A stretch of DNA of 64,000 nt from a virus: positions 1 to 64,000 of IMG/VR virus record IMGVR_UViG_3300030098_004514; one strand, written 5' to 3'. The position numbers were made by a program, and so were the translations under genes. Position 1 is the first letter of the stretch. Each line of letters begins with the position of its first letter. The notes below the pieces were generated by a model. The model was not told the origin of the DNA, did not search any database, and worked only from the letters and a program-made list of their open reading frames with translations. Below are positions 27,541-38,587 of the stretch, in pieces.

Positions 27541-30500
27541 ATGCTTGAAGATATATTAGATGAAAATTTAGAACAAGAAAATATTCTTGAAACCGGAACT
27601 GATGTTACTGGAGATAATTTATTGCTTGAAGAAGAAGAGACTGAAGAAAACAAGTATAAAATTAAAACAGATAAAGATGGTAAGAAAACTGCTTTCCAAT
27701 GGAAAACCGTTGCCGATATAGAAGAAGAACAATTTGGTACTAGAAATACTGATCCAGAATGGGTTAAAGAACAAGCGGCTAAAAAAAGAGAAGAAAATAA
27801 ATTTGTTGTATATCATAAATTTACATCTGGAGATGATCCTGAGGTAGAACCTGAAACTAGTGATTACTCACCTTCTTTAATAAAACCAATAAAGCGAAAT
27901 TTTAAAGATGGAGAGTGGAGTGTTGGTAAATACCTTGATGAAGATGATAATATTGAAAATAAAATTATAAAAGGAGAACCTTATCATTATAACGGTATAA
28001 CCACTGTGGAGTATGAAGATGGTACGACACAGCATTTTAAAACAGAAGATTATCAAGCTAGAACAAAAGACACTGAAATATTGGGTGTTGAAAAAGATGA
28101 TGTAACTGGAGAAGTGCTACTAAAAGGCGGTAGTGAAAAGTGGAAGGTGGGAGGAGAAACGCTTATGACGCTACCTGACGTTCAAATTACAGACATTAGA
28201 ACAACAGAAAATCTTGCTAATTTGAAAAAAAGATCATACGCGCCTATAACTAAAGACGAAATAAATAATGCCGCTGAAGAGTGGGAACAAGGTTCTATTT
28301 TTACTGGCAACGAAGAAGAGTCTATTAATCAAGCAACAAAACTATTTGGAGGTTTAGGGATAACCTTTGAACCGGGCACTCATACTGGTGATAATTATAT
28401 TAAAGTAAGATTACCAAATGATGAGTTATTAGATTGGTCATTAAAAGTTGGTGGAGATAAAGAACAATCAATAGAGCAATATAAAAAACTTACAGAAAAT
28501 TTAACAAAAAACCACCTTCATAAACTAGAGCGTTTTAAGTATATTAATCCAACTGATTATGATAAACAGTATATATTTAAAAATGCTAATTTAAATCTAA
28601 ATGAGGTAGTTAACTATGACGAGGATAGTTACGAAGATTGGTTGAATCAATTACTACCAAATTCTCAATTTTTAGGCGAGCAAAGAGGAGCGGGTGATGC
28701 TTATAAATATGCGATACCTAATATTGGTAGCGACGGCAAAGTAAAAACAACAAACTTTGATGTAAATTTACAACCAAATATAGATATAACAGGTGATATA
28801 GCAAGAGCGGCTTTTGGTGGTGGTGAAAACACTGTTATTCAATACGGTATAGTACCAGCTCTTAAATATGCAGAGTGGAGACATGCTAATCCTCGAAGAG
28901 CTGCTGTTTATACAGATTGGACACCAAATCAGGGTAGCGATGGACCTATCTCAAGTGGCGAAACAGTTAGAGAGATAAAAAACTTGTCTACTCTTAATAA
29001 TGTATATAAAGAAGCTGTTGGGATGGAAATTTTAAGTACTGGGTCATTTCCACCTACTTATGTTGTTAAAAAAGACGGTAAAGAAATATTTAGAGGTAGC
29101 AGTGTGTATTCTACTGCGGGTGTTGATAGTTATGTTTCAACAGACGGTGAAGTAAAAAATTATAGAAACAACATACAAGATTTTATGACCAATTATGATT
29201 GGTCTGCTGAAGAACTTCAAGCTTTAAGTTTAGCTAGAAGTAATGCTGTAAAAAAAGTAGAGGGTAATAGAAATAAAACCAACTTTGATTTAGCATACGA
29301 TAGGGAAAGTGAGTATACAAACCTAGCCGCTGCAAATAATTATACAGAAACAGAAGCCCTACCTATTCACGAAAAAGCAATAGATAACGCTGAGCAAGAT
29401 TTAATAAAGGAAGGTATAGAAAAGTTTGGTATAATTGATGACGAAGGTAATATAACACAACATGGAAGCTACTCAGCTACTGGAGAACTTTTAGGTGAAA
29501 ACGCTAAGAAACTTATTGAAAAACACGGTGGAAAACTAGAGTTTAGCGAAGAATTAGAAGCTTATGTATTTAGTACTGAAACTGATGATCCAAAAGTACG
29601 TAAAGAGTTTACTGAAATGTCTAAAGCTTTAAATGGTTGGTATCACCAGTATTCACAACAACTTAATTTACATAGAGATGCTTTAACCGATATACAAGAC
29701 AGAAGATTAGGCCTTCAAGATCTTTACGATGCTTCTGAAAAGAAGACGACTGCTTTGATGAGAAATTACAACCCAGGTGCTAAAATGGCTTATGGTTGGC
29801 AGAAAAGTTGGAAGCAACTTGGTTATAATATTGTTGGACTTGTTGCTCCTAGCGTTACTAAAGACGCGTCTGAAGAGTTAGATAAAAGATACCAAACAAT
29901 GTTTGCGCCACAACTTACTTTTGATCGCGCTATGGAAGAAGATAGATTTTGGGAATACGCTGGTAATGTTACTACTGAAAACGGCGCTATTACAACTCTA
30001 AGTATACTTACCGCTGGGGCTGGTTCACTTTTAAACGTTGGTGCGAGAACTATACAATGGACAATTGGTGGTATTGCTGGTGTTAGTGCTGGTGGGCAAA
30101 AAAATATTGAATTAGCAAATATAGCTGATGAAATTAAAAATATAGAGGATAATTTATTACCGCAACTAGATCAACTTTTAGCAGATGAAAAAATAACTCA
30201 AGCTCAATATGACGAAAAAAGAACAGAATTAGAAAACTTTATAGATGATAATACGTATAGCGCTCTTCAAAGAACTACTTCGGTTTTAGGTGCCACCATT
30301 TTAGAGGGTACCGTAACAGCGACAATGGGTGCTAGAAACTATACTAAATTTGGTGAAAATGTTCTTAACCCTACTAAAAACTTTGTTAAAGATCTAACTA
30401 GGGGTAATTGGAGAGCGGCTGGAAGAGCTTTAAAACAAACGGGTGGTGGTGTAGGCTTAGAAGTAGGTGAAGAAGAACTTATATATTTTGGAGACGCTTT

Positions 30501-33500
30501 AATGGATTGGAAGATTCTTGATAGAAAATTCGACATTAGTCAATACGAAAAAGTCGGAATAGATGCTGCTATTGTAGCTGGCCCAATGGTAGGTAGTGGG
30601 GCAACGTACTCCACTGTTATGACTCAAGTTGCTAATAAAGATATTAGAAACGAAATTAACGATGTAAAAAATAATCTTTCAGATATACAAAAAAGATTTA
30701 GAAAGCTAAAACGCACTGACATAGATTACGAAAAAGAAAAGAAAATGTTGATGCGTAAAAAGCAAGAGCAATTTGATAGATTAGGATTAAAGATCGATGA
30801 GGTGGAGCTTATGAGTATGTCTTTAGATCCTAAAGATTTAGACATGGTTCTTTCTTCTGGTTTTATACTTGATAACTTGAATCTTCAAGCTGGTATAGAC
30901 CCACGTTTTGACAATAATAAGAAGAATCAGCTTTTAAAAAAATACGTTGGAACATTAAGTAAAGACAAGGCAAAAAACTTTATGGAAAAGTATAATAACG
31001 CTATTAACGCTAAAAAATCTGCTTTACGTAAAATGGGTGGTTTTGATCTTACCGTAAAAAGAGTTTATGGTGAGCAAGCCCAAACAATATTAGATGATTT
31101 AATAAAAACAAACCCAACATTAAAAGACGCTGATTCTAAAGAAAAAGCCTTAGCTATCCATAAAGAGTTTAAAAAAAGATTAAATGATAGTTATATAAAT
31201 AAAGCTAGAGCAAATCCGTATGTTGTGGATATGGTACAAAGAAAAATTTACGGAAGTAAATACGATCCAAATAAAAAGGGGAAAATACGTTATAAAACAA
31301 AAGCAACTATTCAAGCTGAAAATGATTTATATTCTCATATAGGTAAACAAATATCTATGGATATAGATAAAGCTATTGTTATATCCAAAGAAGAAGGTAG
31401 ATTGGCTTCAGAAGTACTTAGAGATATTAGATTAAAAGACCTTAATTTAACAGTGGCTCCAGATGATGGTGTATTACAAGAAGAGGTTATGCAAGCTTAT
31501 GATGACATGGCTCAACAAGATATTGATAGATTAAAAAAGAAAAATATTTCTAAAGAAGAAATGGAATCATTGTCGGGAATAATTAAAGCTAGACGTGATG
31601 CTGAAGCTCAACAACATATTGATGCTCTTAGAAACAACGAATTAAACGCTATAATTGTTGGTGGTAAATATATAGTTAAAGATAAAAAAGCTGCTGATAA
31701 AGCTCTTGAGCAAGGATATTTATTAGCTGGTACCGCTATATCACATGAAGTTGGTCATGCTATAGATTACTTAGCGTTTGATGAAGCTGGTGTTACAAAT
31801 TACGGAAAAAATCTTCATAATTACATGGAGAAAAACTTTCCTGAAATACATGCTGAAGCGCAAAGAATTCAAGCTGTAATTGGTAACTTTGACGCTACAA
31901 ACGGTGAAATGCCTAGAGGAGAAAATAAATATTATGATGAATACAGTAAAGAAGTTCAGAGTCAATTTATATTGAATAAAAAAGATAAGAACAAACTATA
32001 CAAATTGTCTTCTAACGTAAAGGGTTCTTTTGGCGCTATGATTGATAGATTTACAGAAAAAGGTGAGGGTTTTAGAATAGACAATGATAGAGACGCTGCT
32101 ATGTATCTATCTAGTTTTTTAAAAGGATTTGAGAATGGTGAAATAGGTAAACTACAAAAAAGAAGAATAGATTATAGAAAAAGACGTGGTATAAAAAGAG
32201 AAGATACGGAAACTAAGAAGTCGTCTAACTTACAAACTATGTTAGATACAGATTATGATGGTAATGTTAGAAAAATGGGTAGAGATGCTATCTCTGTTGA
32301 TCCTCAAGGTAAAAAACTAGAAGGTAAACAAGCTTTTGATTTAATGAATTCTAAATTAGGTCAAGATATAGGACCTATGGTTACCGATATAACAAAAAAG
32401 TTATATGATCCTATAATTGATAAAGGTGAGTTAACCAGGCAAGAATATCAAAATGCTTTAATAGGTATAGCTTCAGAAATAATTAGAACTGAAAATTTTG
32501 ATCCAACAAAACAAGATTTAGACAAATTTGTTAGTAGTAGATTATATTTTAGAGCTAATGCTTTGGCTAAACAATTAGGCGTGCCGCAAGAGTTTTTAAA
32601 AGATATAGATAATATAACTGATCCAACGGTAGATCCAGACGAAGATATAGATATAGCATTGGATGAAGAAGCTAGAATATTAAATGATTTTGATATAGCT
32701 CTTGAAGATGGTTTAGTTGATGCTGAAATTACTGCTGAAGTAGAATCTTTAATAGAACAAAATCCAGTTGATTTAGAAAAACGTATGGAAAAACTTATAC
32801 TAGGTGATATACGTAAAAAACTTGACAACGCTATTGGTAAAATTGCTAAAAATAAAGAAACTGGAATTGTTGAACCAACAGCAGAGTATGAGACATTTAT
32901 TAGAGATGAATTTAACGAAATAATAAGTAGTTTAGATATAAAAACAATAAGAACATCTTACAAACCATTTTTTAAACAAGAAAAAACAGGTAGAAAAGAT
33001 TATAAAAACATAGATCCTGTAACTGGTAAGGTTAGTAATTATAGAAAAGATACTTTTATAAACACCGCTAGTAAACCAGATTTTATAAAATATTTTACAC
33101 AAGGTAAACCAAATGTTTTAAGAGAAAGAAGAACAGGTTTAATAAGGCGTATATCTAAAAGAAAAGCTGATATAGCTATAGATAACTATATAGAAAGAAA
33201 TTCTAATAACATTGATGCGGTAGTAAAAGCAAAACTTAGATCAATAAGTAGAACTGCTGAAAATATACAAGACGAACAAACAAGTTTTGACTCTGTAAAA
33301 TACAGCACACAAGTAGAGACTCGTATTAATGATTACATGAAAGATGAGGTGGATGGTAAACGAAGGTTTGCTAATAGAGGACAAGCCTTAGAGCAAGTTA
33401 TAATAGACATGCTTAGTGAGTATGGTTTCCCTGTTGAAAGATTAAAATTAAGAGTAAGCACTCAAACAGAACAAGGTGGATTAGCTGATATAAATCTAGA

Positions 33501-36500
33501 GGTATTTGGAGAGCCTTTTAACATAGAGGTTAAACTAGATGAAAAAGTACCTATGGGTAGTGTTCTGGTTTCTAATTATGATTTAAATTACCGTAATTTT
33601 ACTTTAGCAAAAAGCGCTATTAGATTACCTTTTAGAGATATGTTAGACATGGTTCACGATGATATAGTTAACCTTAAAAACGTATACAACGAAAAAGTAG
33701 AAGCTTACAATAAGAAGAATGGTACTAACGAACCATTAATGTCTGACAATCCTATTGGTCATCGTATGGTTGAATCTATATACAACGAATTAGTTAAGGA
33801 AAAAGTAACAGGTGCGATTTTTAGTAATAGTACATTTACTAGTCCCAACGCGCAACCTTTAATCGATCATTACCAAGGTAAAACTAACGTTGTTGGCAAG
33901 GGTAAAAATAAAAAAACTATATCAGCGCCAGTTGATGCTATAGAAATATTCGGCATGGGACTATATTCTTTTGTTCCAAACTCTCCTCTTGGTACAAACG
34001 CCCCTTATATATTAAACATGGCTAGAGTGCAAACAGGTATAAGGGTAATGAACTCTGGTAGAATAAAAAGCAAGGGCAAAGTGGTTACTAACAAAGCTGG
34101 CGATGGGTATATAAGATTTAGTTTACAGTTTCAAAATACATTAACTGATCTTAAGGCTCCAAAAAATCCTATTAGTCTTACTAGACAGCAAGATATGACA
34201 CCTATTTTTGGCGCACCAGTAAAACAAAATCTAATGCCAGAAGTTACTTTAGCGTCTAAAAACGCTAGAACAACTAAAAAATATCATATCAATCCAAGAG
34301 GTATGAGTACTTTTGATTTTGATGAAACGTTGATTATAGAAGGTAAAAACTTTATAGTTGCTAAAGACCCGATCACTGGTGAAGAAACAAAGATAAGTAG
34401 TGGTAATTGGCCTTTAGAAGGACCTAAACTAGCAGAGCAGGGTTATACTTTTGATTTTAATGATTTTGTAAACGTAAGAGGTGGTGTTGATGGACCATTA
34501 TTACAAAAAATGAAAAACCAAATAAGTAAGTTTGGACCTGAAAACGTTTTTGTTTTAACAGCAAGACCACAGGCTAGCGCGCCAGCAATTCACGGTTGGT
34601 TAGATTCTAAAGGCATTAATATACCTTTTAAAAATATAACTGGTTTAGCTAATAGTACTGGAGACGCTAAAGCTGAATGGATGTTACAAAAGTTTGCCGA
34701 AGGATATAACGATATGTATTTTGTTGACGATGCTTTACCTAATGTTGAAGCCGTTAAAAGTGCTTTAGAACAATTAGATATTAAATCTGATGTGCAACAA
34801 GCTAGAGTTAAATTTAGCAAACAATTAGATCCTACTTTTAACAAGATACTTGAAGAAGTTGTGGGTATTGATGCTGATAAAAGATTTTCTGCTATAAAAG
34901 CTAGAAAACGTGGTGAAAAGAAAGGTAGGTTTAGATTTTTTGTACCACCATCACACGAGGATTTTGGAGGTTTATTGTACAACTTTTTGGGTAAAGGTAA
35001 AAAAGGTAATGAACATAGAGCTTTTTTTGAAGAAGCTTTAATAAGACCATTAAATAGGGGTTATAGAGAGTTAGATATAGCTAGACAGTCTATAGCTAAT
35101 GATTATAAAGCTTTAAATAAAAACTTTCCAGAAATTAAAAATATCTTAAATGAAAAAATACCGGGTAGTGATTTTACAAATCAAGATGCTATAAGAATAT
35201 ATTTATGGAATAAACACGGTTATAACATTCCTGGGCTAAGTAAGGTTGATCAAAAGAAACTAACTGAACATGTCAAGTCAGATGAAGAAATGCAATCTTA
35301 TGCCGAGACATTAAACACAATATCAAAGCAAGAAACATATGTAAATCCTACTGAAGGATGGGATAGTGGAGATATAAGAATGGATTTAGATGATGCTACT
35401 GGAAGAGTTGGTAGAGCTGAGTTTTTTAGTGAGTTTACTGAAAACGCAGAAGAAATATTTTCTGAACAAAATTTAAATAAGATTGAAGCAGGTTATGGTA
35501 AAGACGTTAGAAGTGCTTTAGAAGATATGCTGTATAGGATTGGTACTGGTAAAAATAGACCAAAAGGACAAAGCGCAACAGTAAATAGATTTATGAACTT
35601 TTTAAATGGTTCTGTTGGGTCTGTTATGTTTTTAAACATGAGATCTGCTTTGTTACAGCAAATGTCTATTGTAAATTATATAAACTTTGCCGATAATAAT
35701 ATATTTGCAGCTGCTAAAGCTTTTGCAAATCAAAAGCAATATTGGACTGACTGGGCGTATATATTTAACTCTGACATGCTAAAACAAAGACGTGGCGGAA
35801 TTAAAACAGATGTTAATGGTGCTGAGCTTGCTGAAACTATTAGTAAATCAAGGTTTCCAATGAGAAGCTTAGTGAGAGAATTGCTGCAACTCGGATTTAA
35901 ACCTACACAAATTGGTGATAGTATAGCGATCGCAACTGGTGGCGCGACATATTATAGAAATAGAATTAATAGATATCAAAAACAAGGACTAAGTAGAAAG
36001 GATGCTACGGAAAAAGCTTGGAATGATTTTCAAGATACTACTCAATCCACCCAACAGTCATCTAGACCTGACATGGTATCTCAACAACAAAGCTCTTGGA
36101 AAGGTAAAATAATATTAAACTTCCAAAATATTACATCACAATATAATAGATTTGGTAAAAAAGCAATGAGTGACATTTATAATAGAAGAATATCACCTCC
36201 TTACACAACACAACTACAAAGTGACATTGGTAATGCTTCTAAAATAGCTTTTTATTTTGGAATACAAAATATGATTTTTTACAGTTTACAAACAGCGTTG
36301 TTTGCCATGATGTTTGAAGACGATGAAAACGAAGAAAGATGGTTGAAGAAAAAAGAAAGAGTTATCAATGGTAGTATTGATTCGATATTACGTGGAAGTG
36401 GAATAGGTGGAGCTGTTTTGTCTACTTTAAAAAATATGGCTATTAAATTTGCTGAGCAAAGAGGGAAAGGTTATAATCCAGATGAAAGTGCTGTATTAAT

Positions 36501-37191
36501 GGAAATGTTAAACTTTTCACCAGTAGTTGGTATTAAAGCTAGAAAAATAACAAACGCTGAAAAAACATTATTTTATAATAAAAATGTTATAAAAGAAATG
36601 GACACCTTTGATATTGACAATCCTATGTGGTCTGCTTATACAAACTATATAGAGGCTGGAACAAATTTACCTCTTAATAGATTATATAACAAAACACAAA
36701 ATGTAAGACAAGCTTTAAATAACGAGCATGAGGCGTGGAAAAGGGTTATGATGTCGTTTGGATGGAGTCAATATAATCTAGGTATTCAAGATGATACTAT
36801 TAAGGAAGTAAAAGAAACTATAAAGCGAAAGAAAAAGATACAAAAAGACAAAGAAAGAGAGCAAAAAAAAGAGGCTAAAATAAAAGAAAAATATCCTAAT
36901 CTTAATAAAAAAGAAATACAAGTTAAATTAAAAAGTAAGGAAATGTTTAGTTTAAGTAAAGGAGAGCAATATTTTATATTAAAACAACTAGGTCTTTCTG
37001 AAACACAAATTCTTAATCTTAAAAAAGAACAAAACAGAGCTGATAAAATAGCTGAGTTATATGAAAAAAATCAAAAGTTGATTGATGATTTTATGAAAAA
37101 TCCAAAATCTATGGAAATAAAAAAACAAAAAGGATTTGGTGATGGTAAATATAAAAGAAAAACATATACTAGAAAATCATATACTAGATAG
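27541..37191 (+). CDS. 3216-aa polyvalent ejection protein: peptidase, nuclease, HAD
   Basis: A giant protein of the kind injected by podoviruses. Visible modules: hydrophobic glycine-rich stretch about 818-850; zinc peptidase motif HEVGH (1402-1406) in GTAISHEVGHAIDYL, with a downstream EYSKEVQSQF that could give the third ligand; a PD-(D/E)XK nuclease with Glu1951, Asp1983 and EVK (1996-1998); a HAD domain with DFDET (2259-2263), VLTARP (2338-2343) and VDDALPN (2395-2401); a hydrophobic segment about 2902-2926; and a basic coiled tail 3055-3216. The residues match the catalytic ones of each family. It is the last and largest of three consecutive ejection genes. The joint presence of three enzyme folds marks it as a polyvalent protein. 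Confidence 0.75.
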   Translation: MLEDILDENLEQENILETGTDVTGDNLLLEEEETEENKYKIKTDKDGKKTAFQWKTVADIEEEQFGTRNTDPEWVKEQAAKKREENKFVVYHKFTSGDDPEVEPETSDYSPSLIKPIKRNFKDGEWSVGKYLDEDDNIENKIIKGEPYHYNGITTVEYEDGTTQHFKTEDYQARTKDTEILGVEKDDVTGEVLLKGGSEKWKVGGETLMTLPDVQITDIRTTENLANLKKRSYAPITKDEINNAAEEWEQGSIFTGNEEESINQATKLFGGLGITFEPGTHTGDNYIKVRLPNDELLDWSLKVGGDKEQSIEQYKKLTENLTKNHLHKLERFKYINPTDYDKQYIFKNANLNLNEVVNYDEDSYEDWLNQLLPNSQFLGEQRGAGDAYKYAIPNIGSDGKVKTTNFDVNLQPNIDITGDIARAAFGGGENTVIQYGIVPALKYAEWRHANPRRAAVYTDWTPNQGSDGPISSGETVREIKNLSTLNNVYKEAVGMEILSTGSFPPTYVVKKDGKEIFRGSSVYSTAGVDSYVSTDGEVKNYRNNIQDFMTNYDWSAEELQALSLARSNAVKKVEGNRNKTNFDLAYDRESEYTNLAAANNYTETEALPIHEKAIDNAEQDLIKEGIEKFGIIDDEGNITQHGSYSATGELLGENAKKLIEKHGGKLEFSEELEAYVFSTETDDPKVRKEFTEMSKALNGWYHQYSQQLNLHRDALTDIQDRRLGLQDLYDASEKKTTALMRNYNPGAKMAYGWQKSWKQLGYNIVGLVAPSVTKDASEELDKRYQTMFAPQLTFDRAMEEDRFWEYAGNVTTENGAITTLSILTAGAGSLLNVGARTIQWTIGGIAGVSAGGQKNIELANIADEIKNIEDNLLPQLDQLLADEKITQAQYDEKRTELENFIDDNTYSALQRTTSVLGATILEGTVTATMGARNYTKFGENVLNPTKNFVKDLTRGNWRAAGRALKQTGGGVGLEVGEEELIYFGDALMDWKILDRKFDISQYEKVGIDAAIVAGPMVGSGATYSTVMTQVANKDIRNEINDVKNNLSDIQKRFRKLKRTDIDYEKEKKMLMRKKQEQFDRLGLKIDEVELMSMSLDPKDLDMVLSSGFILDNLNLQAGIDPRFDNNKKNQLLKKYVGTLSKDKAKNFMEKYNNAINAKKSALRKMGGFDLTVKRVYGEQAQTILDDLIKTNPTLKDADSKEKALAIHKEFKKRLNDSYINKARANPYVVDMVQRKIYGSKYDPNKKGKIRYKTKATIQAENDLYSHIGKQISMDIDKAIVISKEEGRLASEVLRDIRLKDLNLTVAPDDGVLQEEVMQAYDDMAQQDIDRLKKKNISKEEMESLSGIIKARRDAEAQQHIDALRNNELNAIIVGGKYIVKDKKAADKALEQGYLLAGTAISHEVGHAIDYLAFDEAGVTNYGKNLHNYMEKNFPEIHAEAQRIQAVIGNFDATNGEMPRGENKYYDEYSKEVQSQFILNKKDKNKLYKLSSNVKGSFGAMIDRFTEKGEGFRIDNDRDAAMYLSSFLKGFENGEIGKLQKRRIDYRKRRGIKREDTETKKSSNLQTMLDTDYDGNVRKMGRDAISVDPQGKKLEGKQAFDLMNSKLGQDIGPMVTDITKKLYDPIIDKGELTRQEYQNALIGIASEIIRTENFDPTKQDLDKFVSSRLYFRANALAKQLGVPQEFLKDIDNITDPTVDPDEDIDIALDEEARILNDFDIALEDGLVDAEITAEVESLIEQNPVDLEKRMEKLILGDIRKKLDNAIGKIAKNKETGIVEPTAEYETFIRDEFNEIISSLDIKTIRTSYKPFFKQEKTGRKDYKNIDPVTGKVSNYRKDTFINTASKPDFIKYFTQGKPNVLRERRTGLIRRISKRKADIAIDNYIERNSNNIDAVVKAKLRSISRTAENIQDEQTSFDSVKYSTQVETRINDYMKDEVDGKRRFANRGQALEQVIIDMLSEYGFPVERLKLRVSTQTEQGGLADINLEVFGEPFNIEVKLDEKVPMGSVLVSNYDLNYRNFTLAKSAIRLPFRDMLDMVHDDIVNLKNVYNEKVEAYNKKNGTNEPLMSDNPIGHRMVESIYNELVKEKVTGAIFSNSTFTSPNAQPLIDHYQGKTNVVGKGKNKKTISAPVDAIEIFGMGLYSFVPNSPLGTNAPYILNMARVQTGIRVMNSGRIKSKGKVVTNKAGDGYIRFSLQFQNTLTDLKAPKNPISLTRQQDMTPIFGAPVKQNLMPEVTLASKNARTTKKYHINPRGMSTFDFDETLIIEGKNFIVAKDPITGEETKISSGNWPLEGPKLAEQGYTFDFNDFVNVRGGVDGPLLQKMKNQISKFGPENVFVLTARPQASAPAIHGWLDSKGINIPFKNITGLANSTGDAKAEWMLQKFAEGYNDMYFVDDALPNVEAVKSALEQLDIKSDVQQARVKFSKQLDPTFNKILEEVVGIDADKRFSAIKARKRGEKKGRFRFFVPPSHEDFGGLLYNFLGKGKKGNEHRAFFEEALIRPLNRGYRELDIARQSIANDYKALNKNFPEIKNILNEKIPGSDFTNQDAIRIYLWNKHGYNIPGLSKVDQKKLTEHVKSDEEMQSYAETLNTISKQETYVNPTEGWDSGDIRMDLDDATGRVGRAEFFSEFTENAEEIFSEQNLNKIEAGYGKDVRSALEDMLYRIGTGKNRPKGQSATVNRFMNFLNGSVGSVMFLNMRSALLQQMSIVNYINFADNNIFAAAKAFANQKQYWTDWAYIFNSDMLKQRRGGIKTDVNGAELAETISKSRFPMRSLVRELLQLGFKPTQIGDSIAIATGGATYYRNRINRYQKQGLSRKDATEKAWNDFQDTTQSTQQSSRPDMVSQQQSSWKGKIILNFQNITSQYNRFGKKAMSDIYNRRISPPYTTQLQSDIGNASKIAFYFGIQNMIFYSLQTALFAMMFEDDENEERWLKKKERVINGSIDSILRGSGIGGAVLSTLKNMAIKFAEQRGKGYNPDESAVLMEMLNFSPVVGIKARKITNAEKTLFYNKNVIKEMDTFDIDNPMWSAYTNYIEAGTNLPLNRLYNKTQNVRQALNNEHEAWKRVMMSFGWSQYNLGIQDDTIKEVKETIKRKKKIQKDKEREQKKEAKIKEKYPNLNKKEIQVKLKSKEMFSLSKGEQYFILKQLGLSETQILNLKKEQNRADKIAELYEKNQKLIDDFMKNPKSMEIKKQKGFGDGKYKRKTYTRKSYTR

Positions 37192-37224
37192 TAAAGAATT
37201 AAAAAAATAAGTGATTATATAACA

Positions 37225-38304
37225 ATGGTGAGAAAATTAATAATATTAATACTATTTATTTCAAATATAGTAACAGCGCAAACTTTTAATAATGAAACGG
37301 TTGGTAAACTTTTAAAGTTTTCTACTTTTTACGCTGCTGTAAACGGTGGAACATCATTGTCTGATGTTGACGTATTTTCTGTAGATAATGGTTTATCTAC
37401 ACAAACTATCTCAACTCCTTATGATTATAATTTTACCATAGGTTTACGTAAGATAGCTAGATTTGGATATGAAAATAAAGCTCAGACTTTTTATGACGGA
37501 ACGGAATCTAATTACAGTGACGCGGCTACTGTTGGTAAAGTTAAAGGGGTTGAGTATTTATTTGAAGTAGATTATAAAAGACAAGAAGGCAAAAACTACA
37601 TGGATCAACACCATTTTATTAGATTTAGTTCTGACGAGGGCTGTCCAGACGAGTTGTGTGTAAACTTTTTCGCCCTAAAGTTAGAATACTTAGAAGATGG
37701 TTTTGCTGATGTAAAATATTTTGAAGCTTCAGAAAGATATAGACATAGAGATGGTAAACATTTATCCTGGAATATAGGTTTAACACACCGCTTGGCAGAA
37801 CCTTACGGTTATGATCCGCTAGACGAATGGATATTAAGCAACGGTAATATACATTATACTTATTTAGCATTGCAGGAGGGTTATGAGGTAGATGTGTATA
37901 GCAACGAGTATTATGACCCCAACGGTAATATTGTAGCAACTAGTGCTGAGGTGTGGGAAGCTGTTGTTATACCAGAAGTATTGTCTAATTACACAGAAAA
38001 GAAAAGAAACGAATTAAAAAAAATAATACAACACTCTTTAGTTGTAGGTTTTGATTACTATAAATATTCTAAAAAAACATGGTTACACGCTTGGGGTAGT
38101 TTAATGCCTTATCACTACGATGATGGTAGTGAGTTTAGTTATCATAATTATGTTGATGGACAGTGGTACGATTATTCTGGCGGTTTAATATATGGCGTTA
38201 AAGTAAATAAAAATTTAGGTTATTTTGTAGAAGGTAAATATAACAAGTACTGGAATAGAGAATGGTACGATTTTAAATTAGGATTAAATTACACAATTTT
38301 TTAA
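37225..38304 (+). CDS. Outer-membrane beta-barrel protein
   Basis: A 359-residue protein with a signal peptide (MVRKLIILILFISNIVTAQ, cut after Ala-Gln-like end at about 19) followed by alternating aromatic beta strands. The last strand WYDFKLGLNYTIF ends with a C-terminal phenylalanine, the BAM-recognised signal of outer-membrane proteins. It is therefore probably inserted into the host outer membrane during late infection. It begins the exported-protein group 37225-42239. Possible roles are blocking receptors against superinfection or changing permeability. No specific family recognised. Confidence 0.65.
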   Translation: MVRKLIILILFISNIVTAQTFNNETVGKLLKFSTFYAAVNGGTSLSDVDVFSVDNGLSTQTISTPYDYNFTIGLRKIARFGYENKAQTFYDGTESNYSDAATVGKVKGVEYLFEVDYKRQEGKNYMDQHHFIRFSSDEGCPDELCVNFFALKLEYLEDGFADVKYFEASERYRHRDGKHLSWNIGLTHRLAEPYGYDPLDEWILSNGNIHYTYLALQEGYEVDVYSNEYYDPNGNIVATSAEVWEAVVIPEVLSNYTEKKRNELKKIIQHSLVVGFDYYKYSKKTWLHAWGSLMPYHYDDGSEFSYHNYVDGQWYDYSGGLIYGVKVNKNLGYFVEGKYNKYWNREWYDFKLGLNYTIF

Positions 38305-38305
38305 A

Positions 38306-38587
38306 ATGACAAAAGAATTAAATGAAGACACGAGTTTTAATGTAAGTGTTAAAACGCTTATAGGTATTGGTTTTGCAATTGCAACAGTGGTTGGTATGTG
38401 GTTTGCTTTACAAGCGGATATTGCCGAAGCTAAAGAACTACCAGCACCACCAGATCCGGAGGTTACTAGAATGGAGTTTGATATGAAAGACCAAATGATT
38501 CGTAATACTATTTTAACAACACAAGAAGATGTTAAAGAAATTAAACAATCAATAGAAAAAATAGAAGACAAATTATATAATAAATAA
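38306..38587 (+). CDS. Single-span membrane protein with coiled coil
   Basis: A 93-residue protein. Residues about 16-35 (TLIGIGFAIATVVGMWFALQ) form one membrane segment; residues 55-93 are a charged coiled coil (QEDVKEIKQSIEKIEDKLY). The N-terminus is short and polar, so an N-in orientation with the coil outside is plausible. That layout resembles an inner-membrane spanin, but no lipoprotein partner is seen next to it, so a lysis role is only a guess. One base separates it from the barrel gene and the next gene starts directly after its stop. Confidence 0.5.
   Translation: MTKELNEDTSFNVSVKTLIGIGFAIATVVGMWFALQADIAEAKELPAPPDPEVTRMEFDMKDQMIRNTILTTQEDVKEIKQSIEKIEDKLYNK

Noticed and set aside
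32630-32730. Acidic stretch (DPDEDIDIALDEE) in the giant ejection protein as a possible RNA polymerase DxDxD site
   Set aside because: Giant injected proteins of some Bacteroidetes phages carry polymerases, but this is a low-complexity acidic run without the flanking catalytic blocks.
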